Positions 24,946 to 33,222 of a DNA stretch of 43,000 nt are shown piece after piece. Made by a program: the position numbers and the translations under genes. Source of the DNA: JACRAO01 sp964490895 (GTDB taxonomy: Bacteria; Bdellovibrionota; UBA1018); the NCBI GenBank assembly GCA_964490895.1, contig CAZBEI010000092.1:1-43000 (forward strand), given 5' to 3'. The notes beneath the pieces were generated by a model. The model saw nothing but the letters and a program-made list of their open reading frames with translations, did no database searches and had not been told where the DNA came from. Numbering within the stretch: the stretch's first letter is position 1; each line of letters begins with the position of its first letter.

Positions 24946-26808
24946 GTGCTCCTAAAGAAAATTTTATTAGGCTTTAAAAATCCAACTCTAAAGTTTGTCT
25001 ATGTACTTGGACTCAGTGCCTTTGGTCTATTGCTTTTTCTAAATCTCTATCTGTCTTTTGAGGTTCATAGGACTCAGGCGCTGATGGGACTCAATTTCAT
25101 AGGGCTTGGAGTTTTAGGGTATCTTTTGGCTGAGTTTTACTTGTTGCTCATCAAACCCCTGCAGGTTTTTAAAGAACAGCTCCGAAATTATCAGGCGGAT
25201 GATTTTTCAGGTAAAATTAAATTTAACTACGCAGGCCCCACTCAATTTCTACAAGAGGGTTTTTATCATTTTAAAGAAAAAATAGAGGGTCTCAATAACG
25301 CACTCAAAAAAGCAGAAGAATATCGAACGGAGTTTGCGTCCATTGTTTCTCATGAGATGAGGACGCCCCTGACCTCTATTGCAGGGTATGCAAAGCTCTT
25401 GGCTGCTGGCGACGCTGGAGAGGTGACTTCAACACAAAAAGAATTTTTATGCATTATAGATAAAAATGCAGAAAGATTGACCGAGCTGATCAGTGATTTT
25501 TTGGATATCGAAAGAATGGACACTGTTCAGGTCCAACTCGATCTCAGAGCGCATGACTTGCATTCTATTATCAAAGATTGTTGCGACACGCTCAGAGTCA
25601 TGTCGCAAGAAAAGGGATTGGATCTTAGAATCACCGGACTAAAAACACCCCTCTGTATCGTAGGGGATCGGCACCGTTTAGTTCAAATTTTTATGAACCT
25701 CATTTCCAATGCTATTAAGTATACAAAATCAGGTTTTGTAGAAATAGGAGTTTCTCAGTCGGATTACAAAATCATTGTAACAGTAAAAGATTCAGGAATT
25801 GGGATTTCTCCAGAAGATCAAGCTCAGCTTTTTCAAAAATATTATCGAGCCTCTTCTGGGTTGAGCGCTACTGAAGATGGGTTTGGTTTGGGGCTTTTGA
25901 TTGTGAAAAAACTCTTGTTGGCCCATGGAGGTTCTATTTCTGTAGAGAGCTGCTTGGGAAAAGGAAGTTCTTTTACAGTTCATTTGCCCTTGTCAAAAGA
26001 GGTTTTAGAAGGCGTGAGAGATTTGGGGACCAAAGCCTCTCAAAAAATGATCTGGATCATGGATCCGAATGAGGAAGACCTCAAGGTAATGGTGGATTGG
26101 ATCAGGGTGGCTATCCATGAAAAAGAAATTCCACCTGTCACCCTATCTAGTTTTTCAAGTTTAGAAAGTCTACCCAAGGTAAACCACCACTCTGAGGCAC
26201 CGGCTTTGCTGGTTGTAGATTTCAAAGACCCAAACGCGAACTCCTTTGTGATTTCTGATCTTTACGAAAAATTGCACGAATCTATACCGGTGTTAGTGGT
26301 GAGCAATGGGGTGGATGCCTCTACCGCTTTTGCTGAGGGAGCTTCTGCCTGGCTTACTAAACCTTTAGAAAAAAGGAGCTTTGTCTCATCTATCAAAGAA
26401 TTACTGGTGCGAACCACGTGGAAAATTCTAGTGGCAGATAGCAATACGGATCTTAGGATTTTGGTCAAAAGAGCATTGGAACAAAAAGGACTTAAAGTGG
26501 ACGACGTGGACCGTGGAAACGACGTCTTAGGCCGTGTGGTCAAAGAACATTATGATTTATTGCTTCTAGACATGCATCTAAAAGACGTTCCAGGGATGGA
26601 GCTGATGAAAATTATTCAGCGCTCTCCGCGGTTGAGAGGCGTTCCCATTTTTATGATGGCCATGGAGGATCAGAAAATACCGAGCCGACCTGAGTTAAAA
26701 AAAATGGGAGTCAGTCAGTTTTTGCCCAAACAAAGAGGGCTTAATTTTGTGGTCGAAAGTATTTTTAAACATTTAGAGGATAAAAAATTCATTGACCAGC
26801 CCAACTGA
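24946..26808 (+). CDS. Hybrid histidine kinase with two C-terminal receiver domains
   Basis: This 620-residue protein has two N-terminal membrane helices (about 17-37 and 47-70) with a very short loop between them, so it has almost no external sensing domain. HisKA follows with SIVSHEMRTP (His136), then HATPase motifs (NLISNAIKY, DSGIGI, GFGLGL). Two receiver-like domains come next, from about 366 to 485 (acidic DP pair, VVDFKD, TKP) and from about 490 to 612 (LLLDMHL acceptor). The kinase can thus pass phosphate through its own receivers to an HPt protein; one is encoded nearby on the other strand. GTG 24946 is 2 bases after the barrel stop; the ribosome-binding site is weak. Confidence 0.9.
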   Translation: MLLKKILLGFKNPTLKFVYVLGLSAFGLLLFLNLYLSFEVHRTQALMGLNFIGLGVLGYLLAEFYLLLIKPLQVFKEQLRNYQADDFSGKIKFNYAGPTQFLQEGFYHFKEKIEGLNNALKKAEEYRTEFASIVSHEMRTPLTSIAGYAKLLAAGDAGEVTSTQKEFLCIIDKNAERLTELISDFLDIERMDTVQVQLDLRAHDLHSIIKDCCDTLRVMSQEKGLDLRITGLKTPLCIVGDRHRLVQIFMNLISNAIKYTKSGFVEIGVSQSDYKIIVTVKDSGIGISPEDQAQLFQKYYRASSGLSATEDGFGLGLLIVKKLLLAHGGSISVESCLGKGSSFTVHLPLSKEVLEGVRDLGTKASQKMIWIMDPNEEDLKVMVDWIRVAIHEKEIPPVTLSSFSSLESLPKVNHHSEAPALLVVDFKDPNANSFVISDLYEKLHESIPVLVVSNGVDASTAFAEGASAWLTKPLEKRSFVSSIKELLVRTTWKILVADSNTDLRILVKRALEQKGLKVDDVDRGNDVLGRVVKEHYDLLLLDMHLKDVPGMELMKIIQRSPRLRGVPIFMMAMEDQKIPSRPELKKMGVSQFLPKQRGLNFVVESIFKHLEDKKFIDQPN

Positions 26809-27169
26809 TATTTTATTAGCGGAGGATGATGCTTCTATAGCAAAGCTCATTGCCTTTAAGCTTCAGAAAGAAAAATTCGAAGTGACCATAGCAAAAGATG
26901 GTCAGGAGGCCATTGGGTTATTTAATGCAAAGCCTTGGTGCTTGGTTATCTTAGATGTTTGTATGCCCAAAGCAAATGGCTGGGAGGTTCTCAAAGCGTT
27001 GCGTTTGACTCCAGTACTAGATGCCACTCCCGTTTTGATGTTGACGGCTCACGGATATAAAAATCTTGAAGTGATTGGAGATGCTGAAAGGGGAGCTCAG
27101 CAATACCTGAAAAAACCTTTTGATCCAAATGATCTGGCTCAAGTAGTGAAGCGGATGGTCAAGGTTTAA
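26792..27169 (+). CDS. Stand-alone response regulator (CheY-like)
   Basis: This 125-residue protein is a receiver domain only. It has the acidic pair in AEDDASI, acceptor Asp in VILDVCMPK, Thr in MLTAHG and Lys in LKKPFDP. It has no output domain, so it must act by protein binding or as a phosphate shuttle. TTG 26792 lies inside the kinase gene with 17 bases of overlap and is the only start that keeps the acidic pair, which suggests coupled translation. Its 3' end overlaps the convergent HPt gene by 11 bp. Confidence 0.9.
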   Translation: MTSPTDILLAEDDASIAKLIAFKLQKEKFEVTIAKDGQEAIGLFNAKPWCLVILDVCMPKANGWEVLKALRLTPVLDATPVLMLTAHGYKNLEVIGDAERGAQQYLKKPFDPNDLAQVVKRMVKV

Positions 27170-27482
27170 GGTATCTCAATAAATCCGTGCAAAGTTCAAT
27201 CCATTTTTGTTTGGGTAGGAGTTTGAGAGGATGAGACTCGATCCACGCATCAAAGGCTTCTGCCGAGTGGCCTAGGTCCATAAAGCCATAGCTGCCCGCA
27301 GATCCTGCTAAGCGATGAACCCTATCTTTAATGTGGTTGCATATTTTTTTGAACTCGGCAGAATGTTGGGGTTGTTTTTTTAATGCTTCTAAAGATTGAA
27401 TGAGTTCATTTCTTCTCTCGATGAGTAGATCTTGAAATTCAAGCCGTAATTTCTTAAACTCTGGATCATTTGCCCAATCCAT
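27159..27482 (-). CDS. HPt histidine phosphotransfer protein
   Basis: This 107-residue helical protein contains RVHRLAGSAGSYGF, the HPt motif in which the second-turn His accepts phosphate (H-x-L-x-G-S). HPt proteins carry phosphate between receivers of hybrid kinases and downstream regulators. It starts 1 base after the REC-PilZ stop and has no ribosome-binding site of its own, so translation is probably coupled. The neighbouring hybrid kinase and the REC-PilZ protein are the natural partners, so this window holds all parts of a multistep phosphorelay. Specificity is inference. Confidence 0.85.
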   Translation of the reverse strand: MDWANDPEFKKLRLEFQDLLIERRNELIQSLEALKKQPQHSAEFKKICNHIKDRVHRLAGSAGSYGFMDLGHSAEAFDAWIESHPLKLLPKQKWIELCTDLLRYLKP

Positions 27483-27483
27483 T

Positions 27484-28266
27484 TTAGTTTTGTGCTGCGT
27501 GTTTTCTTCGAATTGTTTCTCTTTGCATCCAAGTTCGAATTTTTCGGAGGTCCTGTTCTGCTAAACCTAAGAACGAAAATTTGATTTCATATCCAGCTTC
27601 TCTTTCTTCGTGCGAAGGGATCAGTTCGCATTGAACGAGCCTGAGAGAAGGAAAATCAATCCCGATGTCATGAAAGAGTCTCGTTTTTAATGTAAAGGCC
27701 TGATTTTCAGAAATAGGAATGGGAGACCCAAGGGTGATGCCTGATTCGCTGAGGGAGAGGATTTTACAGCGAAGTTGTATGCCTGCGTCTTCGAACGGAG
27801 CTTCAATCGGAAGTTCGAAGACATATCTTTTTCCTAGTCCTCTTTTAATGCAGAGTTCAACCTTATCTAAAAACAAAGGTTCGTCTACCGGCTTCAAAAT
27901 ATAATCGGTCACTCCGGCGTCTACCGCCTTTTTAACATCATCGCGATGTCTTTTGCGGGTAATCATAAGAATGGGGAGATTAGAAAACTGCGGAAATTTT
28001 CTCACCGTTTTCACAAAGTCATATCCCGACAGGTGCGGGAGGATTGCATCTGTAATGATGCAATCAAAGACGCTTTGCTTTAACTCCAAAAGTCCCTGGA
28101 TGGCTGTGGAGCAAGCCACCACTTCGAAAGACGCCTTTGTTAATAGAATTTTTAGGAGGTTGAGAGTGGTCGGTTCGTCATCAATGACTAATATTTTGCA
28201 GGGCTGGTGATCGACCCTGAGAGGGGGGGAATGCGGTCCTGGTGCGGCGTGTCTGAGTTCGGTCAT
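27484..28266 (-). CDS. Response regulator with REC and PilZ-like domains
   Basis: This 260-residue protein has a receiver domain (about 22-140) with acidic pair DDEPT, acceptor Asp in IITDAILP and Lys in ILKPVDEP. The C-terminal half (about 150-245) looks like PilZ, with ILSLSESGITL resembling the D/N-x-S-x-x-G core. The Arg box that binds c-di-GMP is poorly visible, so ligand binding may be lost. PilZ proteins pass c-di-GMP signals to motility or envelope machines. The gene lies between the FliL-like gene (30-bp gap) and the HPt gene (1-bp gap), consistent with motor or surface control. The N-terminal 20 residues are Pro/His-rich and unusual. Confidence 0.8.
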   Translation of the reverse strand: MTELRHAAPGPHSPPLRVDHQPCKILVIDDEPTTLNLLKILLTKASFEVVACSTAIQGLLELKQSVFDCIITDAILPHLSGYDFVKTVRKFPQFSNLPILMITRKRHRDDVKKAVDAGVTDYILKPVDEPLFLDKVELCIKRGLGKRYVFELPIEAPFEDAGIQLRCKILSLSESGITLGSPIPISENQAFTLKTRLFHDIGIDFPSLRLVQCELIPSHEEREAGYEIKFSFLGLAEQDLRKIRTWMQRETIRRKHAAQN

Positions 28267-28296
28267 CTCAATTTATATTTTACCCCGTGGATCCAA

Positions 28297-28881
28297 TTAC
28301 TGCACGGTAAATTGAGTAAAGTATACTTGTGTAATCAGCAAAGAGGGGGTTTGGAGTTCTCTGGACACAATCTGATTAGAGGCTTCTAGGATTTGGGATC
28401 GCAGGATGTACCTTCCTTGGACTGTCGACAGCTCTTGAAAGGTTTTTCGACCTAAAAAACTTAAGACCTTGTCTAGGATAAAGGGACGAACTCTCTCCAT
28501 TTGCTCAATGAACTGTGCGTCTTTGACCGCTAAACTAAATCCCACATTGGCGTAGTGGAGTTTGCCATGAATTTGGTTTGGCGTTCCTTCGGCTGTTTTG
28601 GGCTGTGACGGGGATGATTGAATATTGACGGTGATAGGTTCAAATTGAAGGTGTCCTGGCGCTACTTGTTTTTTTGTATGTTTTTTTTCCAAGTTTTCTC
28701 TTTCTAGAGATTCTGTAATGGCTGGTCGCTTATAAAGAACTTTTGTATATAAAATTAATCCCAGGGCGGCAACGACCGTCAATGTGTTGACCAGTCTCAA
28801 GATGAGAGGACCTTTGGGCGCTTTGGGTGTTTCTTCGGATGTTTGGGTTTCTTCTTCCTTTTTTTTTCCTTTTTCTGCCAT
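28297..28881 (-). CDS. fliL: FliL-like flagellar basal-body-associated protein
   Basis: This 194-residue protein has a charged cytoplasmic N-terminus (about 25 residues), one membrane helix (about 27-46) and a periplasmic domain with FEPITVNI, LHYANVGFSLAV and VRPFILDKVLSFL, the FliL pattern. FliL forms rings around stator units MotAB and tunes flagellar torque. AGAGG lies just before the ATG. It is downstream of alanine dehydrogenase with a 12-bp gap and upstream of REC-PilZ. No other flagellar gene is here, so this may be a second, specialised FliL copy; the exact paralogue is unclear. Confidence 0.8.
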   Translation of the reverse strand: MAEKGKKKEEETQTSEETPKAPKGPLILRLVNTLTVVAALGLILYTKVLYKRPAITESLERENLEKKHTKKQVAPGHLQFEPITVNIQSSPSQPKTAEGTPNQIHGKLHYANVGFSLAVKDAQFIEQMERVRPFILDKVLSFLGRKTFQELSTVQGRYILRSQILEASNQIVSRELQTPSLLITQVYFTQFTVQ

Positions 28882-28893
28882 TCCTCTCTTATT

Positions 28894-30000
28894 TTAAACT
28901 CGGATTGGCTCGTATGGAAGTCCCAAATCATCGGCCACCTGTTTGTAAGTGACTTTTCCGTTTAAGACGTTTAGCCCTTTTAATAAAGACGCATCCTTAC
29001 GGATGGCCTCTTTCCAACCCATATTGGCTATCATTGCGGCATACTTCAATGTGACATTGGTAAGGGCATAAGTCGAAGTTCGGGGTACTGCTCCGGGCAT
29101 ATTGGGAACAGCATAGTGGATGATTCCATCCACAGTGTAGGTGGGGTGTTCATGGCTTGTGGGGCGACATGTTTCGACAGAGCCTCCCTGGTCAACGGCA
29201 ACATCTACGATGACTCCCCCTGGCTGCATTTGAGAAACCATTTCGCGACTGACTAGCTTTGGAGCTTTGGCTCCTGGGACCAGCACTGCGCCAATAACAA
29301 GGTCTGCTTGAGTCACTGCATTTTCGATGTGTTCGCTGTTTGAATAGAGCGTGGTCACCTCATTTCTAAAAATATCTGCAACATAATCTAAACGAGGAAC
29401 ATAGACATCAAAAACGGTAACTCTTGCTCCAAGGCCAACAGCCATTTTGATGGCATTTATTCCGACCACGCCCGCGCCAAACACAACCACGTGAGCTCGA
29501 TCCACTCCTGTGACCCCGCCTAAGAGCATCCCTTTGCCTCCGTTGTCGTGTTGGAGATAAGTGGCTCCGATCTGAGTTGCCATTCGGCCCGCTACAGCAC
29601 TCATGGGAGCCAGAAGAGGTAGAGATCCATCTTCCATTTGAATTGTCTCATACGCAAAGGCCACTATTTTTCTTTCCATTAAAGCTTTTGTGAGTCTTTC
29701 TTCGGCTGCTAAGTGCAAATAGGTGTAGAGAATTTGTCCTTCACGAAGGTAAATATATTCCTCTGGCAAGGGTTCCTTGACTTTGATGACAAGCTCTGCT
29801 TTTTCATAAATTTCTTTTGCAGTTTCTACAAGGATCGCTCCTGCTTTTTTGTATTCTTCATCGCTAATTCCAGCCCCTACGCCTGCATTGTGTTGGACAT
29901 AGACTTTGTGTCCACCTTGAGTAAGCGTTTTTACTCCAGCTATTACAATTCCGACTCGGTATTCTTTGTTTTTAATTTCTTTAGGTACTCCAACAATCAT
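28894..30000 (-). CDS. ald: Alanine dehydrogenase
   Basis: This 368-residue enzyme interconverts L-alanine and pyruvate with NAD and releases ammonia. It starts MIVGVPKEIKNKEYRVG, has KVKEPLPEE around the substrate-binding Lys, YLHLAA around the catalytic His, and the NAD fold VVVFGAGVVGINA. Length and ends are normal for the family. GGAG lies about 7 bases before ATG. The gene is second in the minus-strand operon after the MBL hydrolase, with a 12-bp gap. It allows growth on alanine, or ammonia assimilation in the reverse direction. Confidence 0.96.
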   Translation of the reverse strand: MIVGVPKEIKNKEYRVGIVIAGVKTLTQGGHKVYVQHNAGVGAGISDEEYKKAGAILVETAKEIYEKAELVIKVKEPLPEEYIYLREGQILYTYLHLAAEERLTKALMERKIVAFAYETIQMEDGSLPLLAPMSAVAGRMATQIGATYLQHDNGGKGMLLGGVTGVDRAHVVVFGAGVVGINAIKMAVGLGARVTVFDVYVPRLDYVADIFRNEVTTLYSNSEHIENAVTQADLVIGAVLVPGAKAPKLVSREMVSQMQPGGVIVDVAVDQGGSVETCRPTSHEHPTYTVDGIIHYAVPNMPGAVPRTSTYALTNVTLKYAAMIANMGWKEAIRKDASLLKGLNVLNGKVTYKQVADDLGLPYEPIRV

Positions 30001-30012
30001 ACAGGGACTCCT

Positions 30013-30801
30013 TTAGATTGAAATTTTCAAACCATCATAGGCAAGACTCACTCCTTGGGGCAATTTTTTTGACCCGTGTGAGTAACCAAACTCATGGCCC
30101 AGGTGAGTGAGAAATGTTCTTTTAGGTTTTACAAGCGAAACCATCTCAAGAGCCTGTGCAAGATTAAAGTGTGTCAGGTGAGGGGATATTCTTAAGCAGT
30201 CTAGAAAAAGCACATTGAGCCCTTTTAAGCGTTCTATGGATTCGGGTGGAATATAGCTGCAATCCGTCACATAAGCAACCGAATCAAATCGATAAGCTAA
30301 ACACTCTTTCGAACCGTGTTTTAGACTGATGGGGATCACAGAAATTCCTGCAACTTCAATTGTTTGACTATTCGAAGAAATCTGATGGAGGGTGAGGTTT
30401 GGGATTCCACCCCCTTCGACGGGTCCAGGATTAAAGATATAGGGGAACCGGGTTTGGAGTTCTTGGCAAGTCCAGGCATTGCCATAGAGGGGGATGGTTT
30501 TGGCTTGGATAAAATTAAAACTCCGCAGCTCGTCTATGCCCTGGACATGGTCTGCATGGGGATGGGTGTATAAGACGGCGTCTACTTGAGTGATTTTTTC
30601 GCGTAGGGCCTGCTGCCTGAGGTCTGTAGAAGTGTCGATGAGGATGCTTTTTTCTTTTGTTTGAATCCAAAGTGCCGCTCTTAAACGCTTGTTTTTAGGA
30701 TTTTTAGATCGGCAGACTTTACAATGACAACCTATACAGGGCACTCCAGTCGAAGTGCCACACCCCAATACACAGAACTTAGTTTTATTACCCATTGACA
30801 T
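30013..30801 (-). CDS. MBL-fold metallo-hydrolase (PhnP-like)
   Basis: This 262-residue protein has GCGTSTGVP at the start, a CIGCHCKVC cluster that probably binds zinc, and the metal motif THPHADHVQG. Further ligands are in SLKHGS, TDCS and THLGHE. The arrangement matches PhnP-type phosphodiesterases that open cyclic phosphoribosyl phosphates, though many relatives have no proven substrate, and no phn genes are near. It is the first gene of the alanine dehydrogenase operon. Translation may start at 30801 or two codons later. It is divergent from the SDR gene. Confidence 0.87.
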   Translation of the reverse strand: MSMGNKTKFCVLGCGTSTGVPCIGCHCKVCRSKNPKNKRLRAALWIQTKEKSILIDTSTDLRQQALREKITQVDAVLYTHPHADHVQGIDELRSFNFIQAKTIPLYGNAWTCQELQTRFPYIFNPGPVEGGGIPNLTLHQISSNSQTIEVAGISVIPISLKHGSKECLAYRFDSVAYVTDCSYIPPESIERLKGLNVLFLDCLRISPHLTHFNLAQALEMVSLVKPKRTFLTHLGHEFGYSHGSKKLPQGVSLAYDGLKISI

Positions 30802-30858
30802 AGAGAATTAGTCTTATATATCTAAAATTTCAATGACAATGAATAAATGGTTCCGAGC

Positions 30859-31863
30859 ATGAAAGTTTTAGTTACAGGCTCAAATGGTTTTGTAGGGAGT
30901 GCATTAGTCGAGACTCTTCTCACACAGGAGCTCCCTCAGGGGATAGAAGTTAGAGCTATGATGCGTCAAGGTTCGAATGCGACTAACCTCAAAGGGCTTT
31001 CCTTCGAAAGGGTTGAGGCCAGTCTCTCTGACTTCGAATCTCTCAAAAAGGCCGTCAAACAAGTAGATGTTGTTTACCACGTGGCGGGGGCTATTTCTGC
31101 GCCGAGACCCAAGGACTATTTTGAAGCAAACACAATGGGGACAAAAAGGTTAGCCCAGGCGGTTTCCGAAAGTGAATCTCCAATTAAAAGATTTGTATTT
31201 GTCTCAACCCTCGCAGCAGGGGGTCCTGTAGAGAATTTACAACCCAGGCAAGAAGAGGATCAAGATCAACCTGTTTCGAACTATGGAAAAAGTAAACTGG
31301 AGGCCGAAAAAGAGCTCCTGAAGTTCAAAGACAAATTCCCAATCACGATCTTGAGGCCCCCGATGGTCTATGGCCCGCGTGATCGTGCGACTTTCGTGTT
31401 TTATCAAACAGTCTCCCGAAACTTTGTGCCTCTGATTGCTGGAAAAACACCCGATAGGCATAAGTATTATAGTGCCATCCATATCAAAGATTTATGCCGT
31501 GGCATCATTAAGGCTAGTTTTTCAGAAACTCCGTCTGGAGAAATTTTTTATCTCACGGCTGACGAAATTTTTACTTATGATCAAATGATGTCCACCATTG
31601 CAAAACACCTCCATAAAAAACCCATGAAACTGAGAGTACCCAAGAGTTTCTTGACTGTTGGAGCCTACAGCTTAAGTCTTTTGACAAAGATAACGGGTCG
31701 ATCTTATCCTCTCAATTTAGACAAGCTAAGTGAGCTGTTGCCTGACTATTGGATTTGCTCCAGTCAAAAGGCTCGGAAAAGTTTTGGATTTGCTCCAGAA
31801 ATTTCCTTGTCGGATGGACTCTTAGATGCCATAAAATGGTATAAGGCAGAATCTTGGTTATAG
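30859..31863 (+). CDS. NAD-dependent epimerase/dehydratase (extended SDR)
   Basis: The protein of about 334 residues starts MKVLVTGSNGFVGSAL, the Rossmann glycine pattern, and carries the SDR catalytic Tyr-Lys pair in NYGKSKLEAEK, with STLAAGG before it. Such enzymes alter nucleotide sugars, sterols or polyols. ATG 30859 is used because the fold begins immediately; an ATG at 30847 is in frame. The following M16 gene begins 3 bases after the stop, so a shared transcript is likely. The substrate is not predictable. Confidence 0.88.
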   Translation: MKVLVTGSNGFVGSALVETLLTQELPQGIEVRAMMRQGSNATNLKGLSFERVEASLSDFESLKKAVKQVDVVYHVAGAISAPRPKDYFEANTMGTKRLAQAVSESESPIKRFVFVSTLAAGGPVENLQPRQEEDQDQPVSNYGKSKLEAEKELLKFKDKFPITILRPPMVYGPRDRATFVFYQTVSRNFVPLIAGKTPDRHKYYSAIHIKDLCRGIIKASFSETPSGEIFYLTADEIFTYDQMMSTIAKHLHKKPMKLRVPKSFLTVGAYSLSLLTKITGRSYPLNLDKLSELLPDYWICSSQKARKSFGFAPEISLSDGLLDAIKWYKAESWL

Positions 31864-31866
31864 GAG

Positions 31867-33222
31867 ATGCAGCAAAAACATATTCTTTTCTTAGTTTTGA
31901 TTTTGTGTGGGGTTCTTTCCTGTAGGCAAAAAGTAGAGGGCCTGGGAATTCCACTTGTCTTGGAGCAGAAAACTTTATCCAATGGACTCAGGTTGATTTT
32001 TGTAGAAGACCACACTTTTCCAGTTATTTCTTACCAGTCTTGGGTCAAGGTAGGTTCTGTCGACGAATCCTTTGGCAAAACAGGTTTGGCTCACCTTTTT
32101 GAGCACCTTATGTTTAAAGGTACGAGCGTGTATGGCCCTAAGCAGTTTTTTTTACAGCTCGAAGCAAAAGGCGCAGACGTCAATGCTTTTACTGCGCGAG
32201 ATTATACCGTTTTTCATGAAAATTTTACTCCAGAGCTTCTCGAAAAAGTGGTGGACATGGAGGCCGATCGGCTGGTGAACTTAAAGCTCACGGAGGAGGT
32301 CTTAAACTCTGAGCGCCAAGTCGTTTTCGAAGAGAGAAAGCTACGGACAGAAAATGTACCTTCGGGGAAAATTCAGGAGACCCTTTGGGCTTTGGCTTAC
32401 CGTCGACATCCTTATCGATTTCCAGTGATAGGAACCGTTCAAGATTTGCTCGGTCTGACTCTCAGGGATGCACTGGAGTTTTATCATACCTTTTATCAAC
32501 CTGGAAACGTGACACTTGTCCTCGTTGGGGATTTTAAAACAGAGCAAACCTATTCTTTAATAAAGAAATATTATGAAAAGATTCCAGGCAAAACCGCACA
32601 GAAAAGAGACATCCCTTTAGATTTTGAACAAAAAGAGGAGCGACGTTATACGCTTTACGATCAAGTTGCGAGTGAGCAGTTTGCAATGGGATATCACGTC
32701 ACCTCTGCTACTCAAGATGACTCTTATGCGCTGGATGTGCTTGCCAATATTTTGTTCGAAGGCACGAGCTCTCGAGCCCACCGTTATATGGTCGAAGAAA
32801 AAGAAATGGCCCTGGGAGTTTCAGGGTCTGCTTTTACACCCACTTATCCTGGACTTTTTATTATTTCTACAGTGATGCAAGGACAAAAACACACGCTCGA
32901 AGCAGAGGCTGCTTTGGATCACCTCATTGCAGAAGTCCAAGAAAAAGGGGTGACAGAAGAGGAAATTAAAACAGCGGTAAAGCAGCTGACCGTGCAGTTA
33001 GTGGACAGTGTCCGAACTCCGTATGGATTAGGCCAGCTCATTGGGACGGTGGTGATGATTTTTGAGGATCCCAGCCGATTTGCCGAGGACTTGGCAAAAT
33101 ACTTAAAAGTCACTCGGGCGGATGTCAAGCGTGTGGCATTGCAATACTTGATTCAAAATAACCGCAGCGTTATCACTCTTTTTCCCTCTGGGAAAAAAAA
33201 TATTAAGGCAGCGAAACTGTGA
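31867..33222 (+). CDS. M16 zinc metallopeptidase, lipoprotein
   Basis: This 451-residue protein starts with a lipoprotein signal (LVLILCGVLSC, lipid Cys19). It has the inverted zinc motif H-L-F-E-H at 76-80 and a third ligand Glu about 76 residues later (VVFEER), so it should be catalytically active. M16 peptidases close around short peptides and degrade them; many bacterial types are two half-proteins. The next gene encodes the matching inactive half and overlaps by 4 bases. The TAGGAG before the ATG is too close to act as a normal ribosome-binding site. Confidence 0.92.
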   Translation: MQQKHILFLVLILCGVLSCRQKVEGLGIPLVLEQKTLSNGLRLIFVEDHTFPVISYQSWVKVGSVDESFGKTGLAHLFEHLMFKGTSVYGPKQFFLQLEAKGADVNAFTARDYTVFHENFTPELLEKVVDMEADRLVNLKLTEEVLNSERQVVFEERKLRTENVPSGKIQETLWALAYRRHPYRFPVIGTVQDLLGLTLRDALEFYHTFYQPGNVTLVLVGDFKTEQTYSLIKKYYEKIPGKTAQKRDIPLDFEQKEERRYTLYDQVASEQFAMGYHVTSATQDDSYALDVLANILFEGTSSRAHRYMVEEKEMALGVSGSAFTPTYPGLFIISTVMQGQKHTLEAEAALDHLIAEVQEKGVTEEEIKTAVKQLTVQLVDSVRTPYGLGQLIGTVVMIFEDPSRFAEDLAKYLKVTRADVKRVALQYLIQNNRSVITLFPSGKKNIKAAKL

